A DNA stretch of 64,000 nt from Siphonodentalium dalli (taxonomy: Eukaryota; Mollusca; Scaphopoda; Gadilida; Siphonodentaliidae): NCBI GenBank assembly GCA_032622095.1, contig CP136069.1:35004194-35068193 (forward strand). Direction: 5' to 3'. Position numbers and translations under genes: made by a program. Below, in pieces: positions 37,701-49,289 of this stretch. The notes beneath the pieces were generated by a model. That model was given only the letters and a program-made list of their open reading frames with translations. It had not been told where the DNA came from and searched no databases. The stretch's first letter is position 1, and each line of letters opens with the position of its first letter.

Positions 37701-40700
37701 ATCCAACTCCCAACCCCTGCTCATTAGCCAAACCGTGAGGTCCGGCCTGCGACCGAATGTGCCGTCCTATTGCGAAACATGCCTGCTTGCACATTGATAC
37801 GATAAAAGTGTCCAAAACGTTAAAGGGATTTTGCCCATGCAGATGCAAAGTACAGTCGCTTTCAAAAATACTGGGCATTTTATGGGGCCTCAAACAGCCT
37901 GCCCCACCCCAATTATCCAACTCCCAACCCCTGCTCATTAGCCAAACCGTGAGGTCCGGCCTTCGACCGAATGTGCCGTCCTATCGCGAAACATGCCTGC
38001 TTGCACATTGATACGATAAAAGTGTCCAAAACGTCAAAGGGATTTTGCCCGTGCAGATGCAATGTACAGTCGCTTTCAAAAATACTGGGCATTTTATGGG
38101 GCCTCAAACAGCCTGCCCCACCCCAATTATCCAACTCCCAACCCCTGCTCATTAGCCAAACCGTGAGGTCCGGCCTGCGACCGAATGTGCCATCCTATCG
38201 CGAAACATGCCTGCTTGCACATTGATACGATAAAAGTGTCCAAAACGTTAAAGGGATTTTGCCCGTGTAGATGCAAAGTACAGTCGCTTTCAAAAATACT
38301 GGGCATTTTATGGGGCCTCAAACAGCCTGCCCCACCCCAATTATCCATCTCCCAACCCCTGCTCATTAGCCAAACCGTGAGGTCCGGCCAGCGACCGAAT
38401 GTGCCGTCCTATCGCGAAACATGCCTGCTTTCACATTGATACGATACAAGTGTCCAAAACGTTAAAGGGATTTTGCCCGTGCAGATGCAAAGTACAGTCG
38501 CTTTCAAAAATACTGGGCATTTTATGGGGCCTCAAACAGCCTGCCCCACCCCAATTATCCAACTTCCAACCCCTGCTCATTAGCCAAACCGTGAGGTACG
38601 GCCTGCGACCGAATGTGTCGTCCTATCGTGAAACATGCCTGCTTGCACATTGATACGATAAAAGTGTCCAAAACGTTAAAGGGATTTTGCCTGTGTATAT
38701 GCAAAGTACAGTCGCTTTCAAAAATACTGGGCATTTCATGGGGCCTCAAACAGCCTGCCCCACCCCAATTATCCAACTCCCAACCCCTGCTCATTAGCCA
38801 AACCGTGAGGTCCGGCCTGCGACCGAATGTGCCGTCCTATTGCGAAACATGCCTGCTTGCACATTGATACGATAAAAGTGTCCAAAACGTTAAAGGGATT
38901 TTGCCCATGCAGATGCAAAGTACAGTCGCTTTCAAAAATACTGGGCAATTTATGGGGCCTCAAACAGCCTGCCCCACCCCAATTATCCAACTCCCAACCC
39001 CTGCTCATTAGCCAAACCGTGAGGTCCGGCATGCGACCGAATGTGCTGTCCTATCGCGAAACATGCCTGCTTGCACATTGATACGATACAAGTGTCCAAA
39101 ACGTCAAAGGGATTTTGCCCGTGCATATGCAATGTACAGTCGCTTTCAAAAATACTGGGCAATTTATGGGGCCTCAAACAGCCTGCCCCACCCCAATTAT
39201 CCAACTCCCAACCCCTGCTCATTAGCCAAACCGTGAGGTCCGGCATGCGACCGAATGTGCTGTCCTATCGCGAAACATGCCTGCTTGCACATTGATATGA
39301 TAAAAGTGTCCAAAACGTTAAAGGGATTTTGCCAGTGCAGATGCAAAGTACAGTCGCTTTCAAAAATACTGGGTATTTTATGGCGACTCAAACAGCCTGC
39401 CCCACCCCAATTATCCAATTCCCAACCCCTGCTCATTAGCCAAACAGTGAGGTTCGGCCTGCGACCGAATGTGCCGTCCTATCGCGAAACATGCCTGCTT
39501 GCACATTGATACGATAAAAGTGTCCAAAACGTTAAAGGGATTTTGCCTATGCATATGCAAAGTACAGTCGCTTTAAAAAATACTGGGCATTTTATGGGGC
39601 CTCAAACAGCCTGCCCCACCCCAATTATCCAACTCCCAACCCCTGCTCATTAGCCAAACCGTGAGGTCCGGCCTGCGACCGAATGTGCCGTCCTATTGCG
39701 AAACATGCCTGCTTGCACATTGATACGATAAAAGTGTCCAAAACGTTAAAGGGATTTTGCCCGTGCAGATGCAAAGTACAGTCGCTTTCAAAAATACTGG
39801 GCATTTTATGGGGCCTCAAACAGCCTGCCCCACCCCAATTATCCAACTCCCAACCCCTGCTCATTAGCCAAACCGTGAGGTCCGGCCTGCGACCGAATGT
39901 GCTGTCCTATCGCGAAACATGCCTGCTTGCACATTGATACGATAAAAGTGTCCAAAACGTCAAAGGGATTTTGCCCGTGCAGATGCAATGTACAGTCGCT
40001 TTCAAAAATACTGGGCATTTTATGGGGCCTCAAACAGCCTGCCCCACCCCAATTATCCAACTCCCAACCCCTGCTCATTAGCCAAACCGTGAGGTCCGGC
40101 CTGCGACCGAATGTGCCGTCCTATCGCGAAACATGCCTGCTTTCACATTGATACGATACAAGTGTCCAAAACGTTAAAAGGATTTTGCCTGTGCATATGC
40201 AAAGTACAGTCGCTTTCAAAAATACTGGGCATTTTATGGGGCCTCAAACAGCCTGCCCCACCCCAAGTATCCAACTCCCAACGCCTGCTCATTAGCCAAA
40301 CCGTGAGGTCCGGCCTGCGACCGAATGTGCCGTCCTATTGCGAAACATGACTGCTTGCACTTTGATACGATAAAAGTGTGGAAAACGTTAAAGGGATTTT
40401 GCCCGTGCAGATGCAAAGTACAGTCGCTTTCAAAAATACTGGGCATTTGATGGGGCCTCAAACAGCCTGCCCCACCCCAATTATCCAACTCCCAACCCCT
40501 GCTCATTAGCCAAACCGTGAGGTCCGGCCTGCGACCGAATGTGCTGTCCTATCGCGAAACATGCCTGCTTGCACATTGATACGATAAAAGTGTCCAAAAC
40601 GTCAAAGGGATTTTGCCCGTGCAGATGCAATGTACAGTCGCTTTCAAAAATACTGGGCATTTTATGGGGCCTCAAACAGCCTGCCCCACCCCAATTATCC

Positions 40701-43534
40701 AACTCCCAACCCCTGCTCATTAGCCAAACCGTGAGGTCCGGCCTGCGACGGAATGTGCCGTCCTATCGCGAGACATGCCTGCTTTCACATTGATACGATA
40801 CAAGTGTCCAAAACGTTAAAGGGATTTTGCCCGTGCAGATGCAATGTACAGTCGCTTTCAAAAATACTGGGCATTGTATGGGGCCTCAAACAGCCTGCCC
40901 CACCCCAATTATCCAATTCCCAACCCCTGCTCATTAGCCAAACCGTGAGGTTCGGCCTGCGACCGAATGTGCCGTCCTATCGCGAAACATGCCTGCTTGC
41001 ACACTGATATGATAAAAGTGTCCAAAACGTTAAAGGGATTTTGCCTGTGCATATGCAAAGTACAGTCGCTTTCAAAAATACTGGGCATTTTATGGGGCCT
41101 CAAACAGCCTGCCCCACCCCAATTATCCAACTCCCAACCCCTGCTCATTAGCCAAACCGTGAGGTCCGGCCTGCGATCGAATGTGCCGTCCTATTGCGAA
41201 ACATGCCTGCTTGCACTTTGATACGATAAAAGTGTCGAAAATGTTAAAGGGATTTTGCCCGTGCAGATGCAAAGTACAGTCGCTTTCAAAAATACTGGTC
41301 ATTTTATGGGGCCTCAAACAGCCTGCCCCACCCCAATTATCCAACTCCCAACCCCTGCTCATTAGCCAAACCGTGAGGTCCGGCCTGCGACCGAATGTGC
41401 CGTCCTATCGCGAAACATGCCTGCTTGCACATTGATACGATAAAAGTGTCCAAAACGTTAAAGGGATTTTGCCTGTGCATATGCAAAGTACAGTCGCTTT
41501 CAAAAATACTGGGCATTTTATGGGGCCTCAAACAGCCTGCCCCACCCCAATTATCCAACTCCCAACCCCTGCTCATTAGCCAAACCGTGAGGTTCGGCCT
41601 GCGACCGAATGTGCCGTCCTATTGCGAAACATGCCTGCTTGCACTTTGATACGATAAAAGTGTCGAAAACGTTAAAGGGATTTTGCCCTTGCAGATGCAA
41701 AGTACAGTCGCTTTCAAAAATACTGGGCATTTTATGGGGCCTCAAACAGCCTGCCCCACCCCAATTATCCAACTCCCAACCCCTGCTCATTAGCCAAACC
41801 GTGAGGTCCGGCCTGCGACCGAATGTGCTGTTCTATCGCGAAACATGCCTGCTTGCACATTGATACGATAAAAGTGTCCAAAACGTCAAAGGGATTTTGC
41901 CCGTGCAGATGCAATGTACAGTCGCTTTCAAAAATACTGGGCATTTTATGGGGCCTCAAACAGCCTGCCCCACCCCAATTATCCAACTCCCAACCCCTGC
42001 TCATTAGCCAAACCGTGAGGTCCGGCCTGCGACGGAATGTGCCGTCCTATCGCGAAACATGCCTGCTTTCACATTGATACGATACAAGTGTCCAAAACGT
42101 TAAAGGGATTTTGCCCGTGCAGATGCAAAGTACAGTCGCTTTCAAAAATACTGGGCATTTTATGGGGCCTCAAACAGCCTGCCCCACCCCAATTATCCAA
42201 TTCCCAACCCCTGATCATTAGCCAAACCGTGAGGTTCGGCCTGCGACCGAATGTGCCGTCCTATCGCGAAACATGCCTGCTTGCACATTGATACGATAAA
42301 AGTGTCCAAAACGTTAAAGGGATTTTGCCTGTGCATATGCAAAGTACAGTCGCTTTCAAAAATACTGGGCATTTCATGGGGCCTCAAACAGCCTGCCCCA
42401 CCCCAATTATCCAACCGCCAACCCCTGCTCATTAGCCAAACCGTGAGGTCCGGCCTGCGACCGAATGTGCCGTCCTATTGCGAAACATGCCTGCTTGCAC
42501 ATTGATACGATAAAAGTGTCCAAAACGTTAAAGGGATTTTGCCCGTGCAGATGCAAAGTACAGTCGCTTTCAAAAATACTGGGCAATTTATGGGGCCTCA
42601 AACAGCCTGCCCCACCCCAATTATCCAACTCCCAACCCCTGCTCATTAGCCAAACCGTGAGGTCCGGCCTGCGACCGAATGTGCTGTCCTATCGCGAAAC
42701 ATGCCTGCTTGCACATTGATACGATACAAGTGTCCAACACGTCAAAGGGATTTTGCCCGTGCAGATGCAATGTACAGTCGCTTTCAAAAATACTGGGCAT
42801 TTTATGGGGCCTCAAACAGCCTGCCCCACCCCAATTATCCAACTCCCAACCCCTGCTCATTAGCCAAACCGTGAGGTCCGGCCTGCGACCGAATGTGCCG
42901 TCCTATCGCGAAACATGCCTGCTTGCACATTGATATGATAAAAGTGTCCAAAACGTTAAAGGGATTTTGCCCGTGCAGATGCAAAGTACAGTCGCTTTCA
43001 AAAATACTGGGCATTTTATGGGGCCTCAAACAGCCTGCCCCACCCCAATTATCCAATTCCCAACCCCTGCTCATTAGCCAAACCGTGAGGTTCGGCCTGC
43101 GACCGAATGTGCCGTCCTATCGCGAAACATGCCTGCTTGCACATTGATACGATAAAAGTGTCCAAAACGTTAAAGGGATTTTGCCCGTGCAGATGCAAAG
43201 TACAGTCGCTTTCAAAAATACTGGGCATTTTATGGGGCCTCAAACAGCCTGCCCCACCCCAATTATCCAACTCCCAACCCCTGCTCATTAGCCTAACCGT
43301 GAGGTCCGGCCAGCGACCGAATGTGCCGTCCTATCGCGAAACATGCCTGCTTTCACATTGATACGATACAAGTGTCCAAAACGTTAGAGGGATTTTGCCT
43401 GTGCATATGCAAAGTACAGTCGCTTTCAAAAATACTGGGCATTTTATGGGGCCTCAAACAGCCTGCCCCACCCCAATTATCCAACTCCCAACCCCTGCTC
43501 ATTAGCCAAACCGTGAGGTCCGGCCTGCGACCGA
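34763..43534 (+). repeat. Irregular satellite segment, about 41 units
   Basis: Order is mixed but modules recur: E-A-V-x at 35619 and 38185, C-A-I-(B/D) at 36473, C-A at 39897, 40539 and 41823, and B-D-C-A at 41395. Single-base losses lie at about 36005 (caaccctgctc) and 36444 (attagcaaacc). Neighbouring units 38827 and 39041 share gggcaatttatgg and ggcatgcgacc. Unit 40111 has an A-type front and a B-type middle, so it looks recombinant. Unit 37329 is among the most changed (gcgtgcttgc, gtcaatgagatttt, cattttaggggg). No gene is present. Confidence 0.85.
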
Positions 43535-44212
43535 ATGTGCCGTCCTATTGCGAAACATGCCTGCTTGCCTTTGATACGATAAAAGTGTCGAAAACGTTAA
43601 AGGGATTTTGCCCGTGCAGATGCAAAGTACAGTCGCTTTCAAAAATACTGGGCATTTTGCCCGTGCAGATGCAAAGTACAGTCGCTTTCAAAAATACTGG
43701 GCATTTTATGGGGCCTCAAACAGCCTGCCCCACCCCAATTATCCAATTCCCAACCCCTGCTCATTAGCCAAACCGTGAGGTTCGGCCTGCGACCGAATGT
43801 GCCGTCCTATCGCGAAACATGCCTGCTTGCACATTGATACGATAAAAGTGTCCAAAACGTTAAAGGGATTTTGCCCGTGCAGATGCAAAGTACAGTCGCT
43901 TTCAAAAATGGGGCCTCAAACAGCCTGCCCCACCCCAATTATCCAACTCCCAACCCCTGCTCATTAGCCAAACCGTGAGGTCCGGCCAGCGACCGAATGT
44001 GCCGTCCTATCGCGAAACATGCCTGCTTTCACATTGATACGGTATACAAGTGTCCAAAACGTTAAAGGGATTTTGCCCGTGTAGATGCAAAGTACAGTCG
44101 CTTTCAAAAATACTAGGTATTTTATGGCGCCTCAAACAGCCTGCCCCACCCCAATTATCCAACTTCCAACCCCTGCTCATTAGCCAAACCGTGAGGTACG
44201 GCCTGCGACCGA
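43535..44212 (+). repeat. Rearranged cluster: 49-bp duplication, 14-bp deletion, 2-bp insertion
   Basis: Three successive units are abnormal (262, 200 and 216 bp). The first lost one base (cttgcctttgat, about 43568) and carries a 49-bp direct duplication of u77-u125 (43610-43658 and 43659-43707). The second lost 14 bp between two AT dinucleotides (caaaaatggggcc, about 43909). The third has an extra 2 bp (gatacggtatacaag, about 44041). No other part of the window has three abnormal units in a row. Confidence 0.92.
43610..43707 (+). repeat. 49-bp direct tandem duplication inside a monomer
   Basis: u77-u125 occurs twice in a row. The ATTTT ending copy 1 (43654-43658) also precedes u77 in the normal unit, so the junction sits on 5 bp of shared sequence. 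That is the pattern expected from replication slippage or microhomology-mediated template switching. Confidence 0.92.
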
Positions 44213-45282
44213 ATGTGCCGTCCTATCGTGAAACATGCCTGCTTGCACATTGATACGATAAAAGTGTCCAAAACGTTAAAGGGATTTTGCCTGTGCATAT
44301 GCAAAGTACAGTCGCTTTCAAAAATACTGGGCATTTTATGGGGCCTCAAACAGCCTGCCCCACCCCAATTATCCAACTCCCAACCCCTGCTCATTAGCCA
44401 AACCGTGAGGCCCGGCCTGCGACCGAATGTGCCGTCCTATCGCGAAACATGCCTGCTTGCACATTGATTCGATAAAAGTGTCCAAAACGTTAAAGGGATT
44501 TTGCCCGTGCAGATGCAAAGTACAGTCGCTTTCAAAAATACTGGGCATTTTATGGGGCCTCAAACAGCCTGCCCCACCCCAATTATCCAACTCCCAACCC
44601 CTGCTCATTAGCCAAACCGTGAGGTCCGGCCTGCGACCGAATGTGCCATCCTATCGCGAAACATGCCTGCTTGCACATTGATACGATAAAAGTGTCCAAA
44701 ACGTTAAAGGGATTTTGCCCGTGCAGATGCAAAGTACAGTCGCTTCCAAAAATACTGGGCATTTTATGGGGCCTCAAACAGCCTGTCCCACCCCAATTAT
44801 CCAACTCCCAACCCCTGCTCATTAGCCAAACCGTGAGGTCCGGCCTGCGACCGAATGTGCCGTCCTATCGCGAAACATGCCTGCTTGCACATTGATACGA
44901 TAAAAGTGTCCAAAACGTTAAAGGGATTTTGCCTGTGCATATGCAAAGTACAGTCGCTTTCAAAAATACTGGGCATTTTATGGGGCCTCAAACAGCCTGC
45001 CCCACCCCAATTATCCAACTCCCAACCCCTGCTCATTAGCCAAACCGTGAGGTCCGGCCTGCGACCGAATGTGCCGTCCTATTGCGAAACATGCCTGCTT
45101 GCACTTTGATACGATAAAAGTGTCGAAAACGTTAAAGGGATTTTGCCCGTGCAGATGCAAAGTACAGTCGCTTTCAAAAATACTGGGCATTTTATGGGGC
45201 CTCAAACAGCCTGCCCCACCCCAATTATCCAACTCCCAACCCCTGCTCATTAGCCAAACCGTGAGGTCCGGCCTGCGACCGA
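44213..45282 (+). repeat. Satellite segment V-S-E-B-D
   Basis: Five regular 214-bp units: V with a B-type middle (44213), S (44427), E (44641, with cgcttccaaaaatac and cctgtccca), B (44855) and D (45069). The last two begin a complete B-D-C-A module that continues into the next block. No gene is present. Confidence 0.85.
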
Positions 45283-48200
45283 ATGTGCTGTCCTATCGCG
45301 AAACATGCCTGCTTGCACATTGATACGATAAAAGTGTCCAAAACGTCAAAGGGATTTTGCCCGTGCAGATGCAATGTACAGTCGCTTTCAAAAATACTGG
45401 GCATTTTATGGGGCCTCAAACAGCCTGCCCCACCCCAATTATCCAACTCCCAACCCCTGCTCATTAGCCAAACCGTGAGGTCCGGCCTGCGACGGAATGT
45501 GCCGTCCTATCGCGAAACATGCCTGCTTTCACATTGATACGATACAAGTGTCCAAAATGTTAAAGGGATTTTGCCCGTGCAGATGCAAAGTACAGTCGCT
45601 TTCAAAAATACTGGGCATTTTATGGGGCCTCAAACAGCCTGCCCCACCCCAATTATCCAATTCCCAACCCTTGCCCATTAGCCAAACCGTGAGGTTCGGC
45701 CTGCGACCGAATGTGTCGTCCTATCGCGAAACATGCCTGCTTGCACATTGATACGATAAAAGTGTCCATAACCTTAAAGGGATTTTGCCCGTGCAGATGC
45801 AAAGTACAGTCGCTTTCAAAAATACTGGGCATTTTATGGGGCCTCAAACAGCCTGCCCCACCCCAATTATCCAACTCCCAACCCCTGCTCATTAGCCAAA
45901 CCGTGAGGTCCGGCCTGCGACCGAATGTGCCGTCCTATCGCGAAACATGCCTGCTTGCACTTTGATACGATAAAAGTGTCCAAAACGTTAAAGGGATTTT
46001 GCCTGTGCATATGCAAAGTACAGTCGCTTTCAAAAATACTCGGCATTTTATGGGCCTCAAACAGCCTGCCCCACCCCAATTATCCAACTCCCAACCCCTG
46101 CTCATTAGCCAAACCGTGAGGTCCGGCCTGCGACGGAATGCGCCGTCCTATCGCGAAACATGCCTGCTTTCACATTGATACGATACAAGTGTCCAAAACG
46201 TTAAAGGGGTTTTGCCCGTGCAGATGCAAAGTACAGTCGCTTTCAAAAATACTGGGCATTTTATGGGGCCTCAAACAGCCTGCCCCACCCCAATTATCCA
46301 ATTCCCAACCCCTGCTCATTAGCCAAACCGTGAGGTTCGGCCTGCGACCGAATGTGCCGTCCTATCGCGAAACATGCCTGCTTGCACATTGATACGATAA
46401 AAGTGTCCAAAACGTTAAAGGGAATTTGCCTGTGCATATGCAAAGTACAGTCGCTTTCAAAAATACTGGGCATTTTATGGGGCCTCAAACAGCCTGCCCC
46501 ACCCCAATTATCCAATTCCCAACCCCTGCTCATTAGCCAAACCGTGAGGTTCGGCCTGCGACCGAATGTGCCGTCCTATCGCGAAACATGCCTGCTTGCA
46601 CATTGGTACGATAAAAGTGTCCAAAACGTTAAAGGGATTTTGCCTGTGCATATGCAAAGTACAGTCGCTTTCAAAAATACTGGGCATTTTATGGGGCCTC
46701 AAACAGCCTGCCCCACCCCAATTATCCAACTCCCAACCCCTGCTCATTAGCCAAACCGTGAGGTCCGGCCTGCGACCGAATGTGCCGTCCTATTGCGAAA
46801 CATGCCTGCTTGCACATTGATACGATAAAAGTGTCCAAAACGTTAAAGGGATTTTGCCCGTGCAGATGCAAAGTACAGTCGCTTTCAAAAATACTGGGCA
46901 TTTTATGGGGCCTCAAACAGCCTGCCCCACCCCAATTATCCAACTCCCAACCCCTGCTCATTAGCCAAACCGTGAGGTCCGGCCTGCGACCGAATGTGCC
47001 GTCCTATCGCGAAACATGCCTGCTTGCACATTGATACGATAAAAGTGTCCAAAACGTCAAAGGGATTTTGCCCGTGCAGATGCAATGTACAGTCGCTTTC
47101 AAAAATATTGGGCATTTTATGGGGCCTCAAACAGCCTGCCCCACCCCAATTATCCAACTCCCAACCCCTGCTCATTAGCCAAACCGTGAGGTCCGGCCTG
47201 CGACGGAATGTGCCGTCCTATCGCGAAACATGCCTGCTTTCACATTGATACGATACAAGTGTCCAAAATGTTAAAGGGATTTTGCCCGTGCAGATGCAAA
47301 GTACAGTCGCTTTCAAAAATACTGGGCATTTTATGGGGCCTCAAACAGCCTGCCCCACCCCAATTATCCAATTCCCAACCCTTGCTCATTAGCCAAACCG
47401 TGAGGTTCGGCCTGCGACCGAATGTGTCGTCCTATCGCGAAACATGCCTGCTTGCACATTGATACGATAAAAGTGTCCATAACCTTAAAGGGATTTTGCC
47501 CGTGCAGATGCAAAGTACAGTCGCTTTCAAAAATACTGGGCATTTTATGGGGCCTCAAACAGCCTGCCCCACCCCAATTATCCAACTCCCAACCCCTGCT
47601 CATTAGCCAAACCGTGAGGTCCGGCCTGCGACCGAATGTGCCGTCCTATCGCGAAACATGCCTGCTTGCACTTTGATACGATAAAAGTGTCCAAAACGTT
47701 AAAGGGATTTTGCCTGTGCATATGCAAAGTACAGTCGCTTTCAAAAATACTCGGCATTTTATGGGCCTCAAACAGCCTGCCCCACCCCAATTATCCAACT
47801 CCCAACCCCTGCTCATTAGCCAAACCGTGAGGTCCGGCCTGCGACCGAATGTGCCGTCCTATTGCGAAACATGCCTGCTTGCACATTGATACGATAAAAG
47901 TGTCCAAAACGTTAAAGGGATTTTGCCCGTGCAGATGCAAAGTACAGTCGCTTTCAAAAATACTGGGCATTTTATGGGGCCTCAAACAGCCTGCCCCACC
48001 CCAATTATCCAACTCCCAACCCCTGCTCATTAGCCAAACCGTGAGGTCCGGCCTGCGACGGAATGTGCCGTCCTATCGCGAAACATGCCTGCTTTCACAT
48101 TGATACGATACAAGTGTCCAAAACGTTAAAGGGGTTTTGCCCGTGCAGATGCAAAGTACAGTCGCTTTCAAAAATACTGGGCATTTTATGGGGCCTCAAA

Positions 48201-48918
48201 CAGCCTGCCCCACCCCAATTATCCAATTCCCAACCCCTGCTCATTAGCCAAACCGTGAGGTTCGGCCTGCGACCGAATGTGCCGTCCTATCGCGAAACAT
48301 GCCTGCTTGCACATTGATACGATAAAAGTGTCCAAAACGTTAAAGGGATTTTGCCTGTGCATATGCAAAGTACAGTCGCTTTCAAAAATACTGGGCATTT
48401 TATGGGGCCTCAAACAGCCTGCCCCACCCCAATTATCCAATTCCCAACCCCTGCTCATTAGCCAAACCGTGAGGTTCGGCCTGCGACCGAATGTGCCGTC
48501 CTATCGCGAAACATGCCTGCTTGCACATTGATACGATAAAAGTGTCCAAAACGTTAAAGGGATTTTGCCTGTGCATATGCAAAGTACAGTCGCTTTCAAA
48601 AATACTGGGCATTTTATGGGGCCTCAAACAGCCTGCCCCACCCCAATTATCCAACTCCCAACCCCTGCTCATTAGCCAAACCGTGAGGTCCGGCCTGCGA
48701 CCGAATGTGCCGTCCTATTGCGAAACATGCCTGCTTGCACATTGATACGATAAAAGTGTCCAAAACGTTAAAGGGATTTTGCCCGTGCAGATGCAAAGTA
48801 CAGTCGCTTTCAAAAATACTGGGCATTTTATGGGGCCTCAAACAGCCTGCCCCACCCCAATTATCCAACTCCCAACCCCTGCTCATTAGCCAAACCGTGA
48901 GGTCCGGCCTGCGACCGA
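45283..48918 (+). repeat. 8/9-unit higher-order repeat, two copies
   Basis: Units 45283, 45497, 45711 and 45925 (C-A-I-D/B) match 46994, 47208, 47422 and 47636 at 1,711 bp. Units 46138, 46352, 46566 and 46780 match 48063, 48277, 48491 and 48705 at 1,925 bp. Copy 2 has one extra unit, 47849. Shared markers are gtccaaaatg, gtccataacctt, actcggcatt with a 1-bp loss in the GGGG run (about 46051 and 47762), and aaaggggttttgcc (about 46206 and 48131). Units 46352 and 46566 are nearly identical B units in tandem. Confidence 0.9.
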
Positions 48919-49289
48919 ATGTGCTGTCCTATCGCGAAACATGCCTGCTTGCACATTGATACGATACAAGTGTCCAAAACGTCAAAGGGATTTTGCCCGT
49001 GCAGATGCAATGTACAGTCGCTTTCAAAAATACTGGGCATTTTATGGGGCCTCAAACAGCCTGCCCCACCCCAATTATCCAACTCCCAACCCCTGCTCAT
49101 TAGCCAAACCGTGAGGTCCGGCCTGCGACCGAATGTGCCGTCCTATCGCGAAACATGCCTGCTTGCACATTGATACGATAAAAGTGTCCAAAACGTTAAA
49201 GGGATTTTGCCCGTGCAGATGCAAAGTACAGTCGCTTTCAAAAATACAGGGCATTTTATGGGGCCTCAAACAGCCTGCCCCACCCCAAT

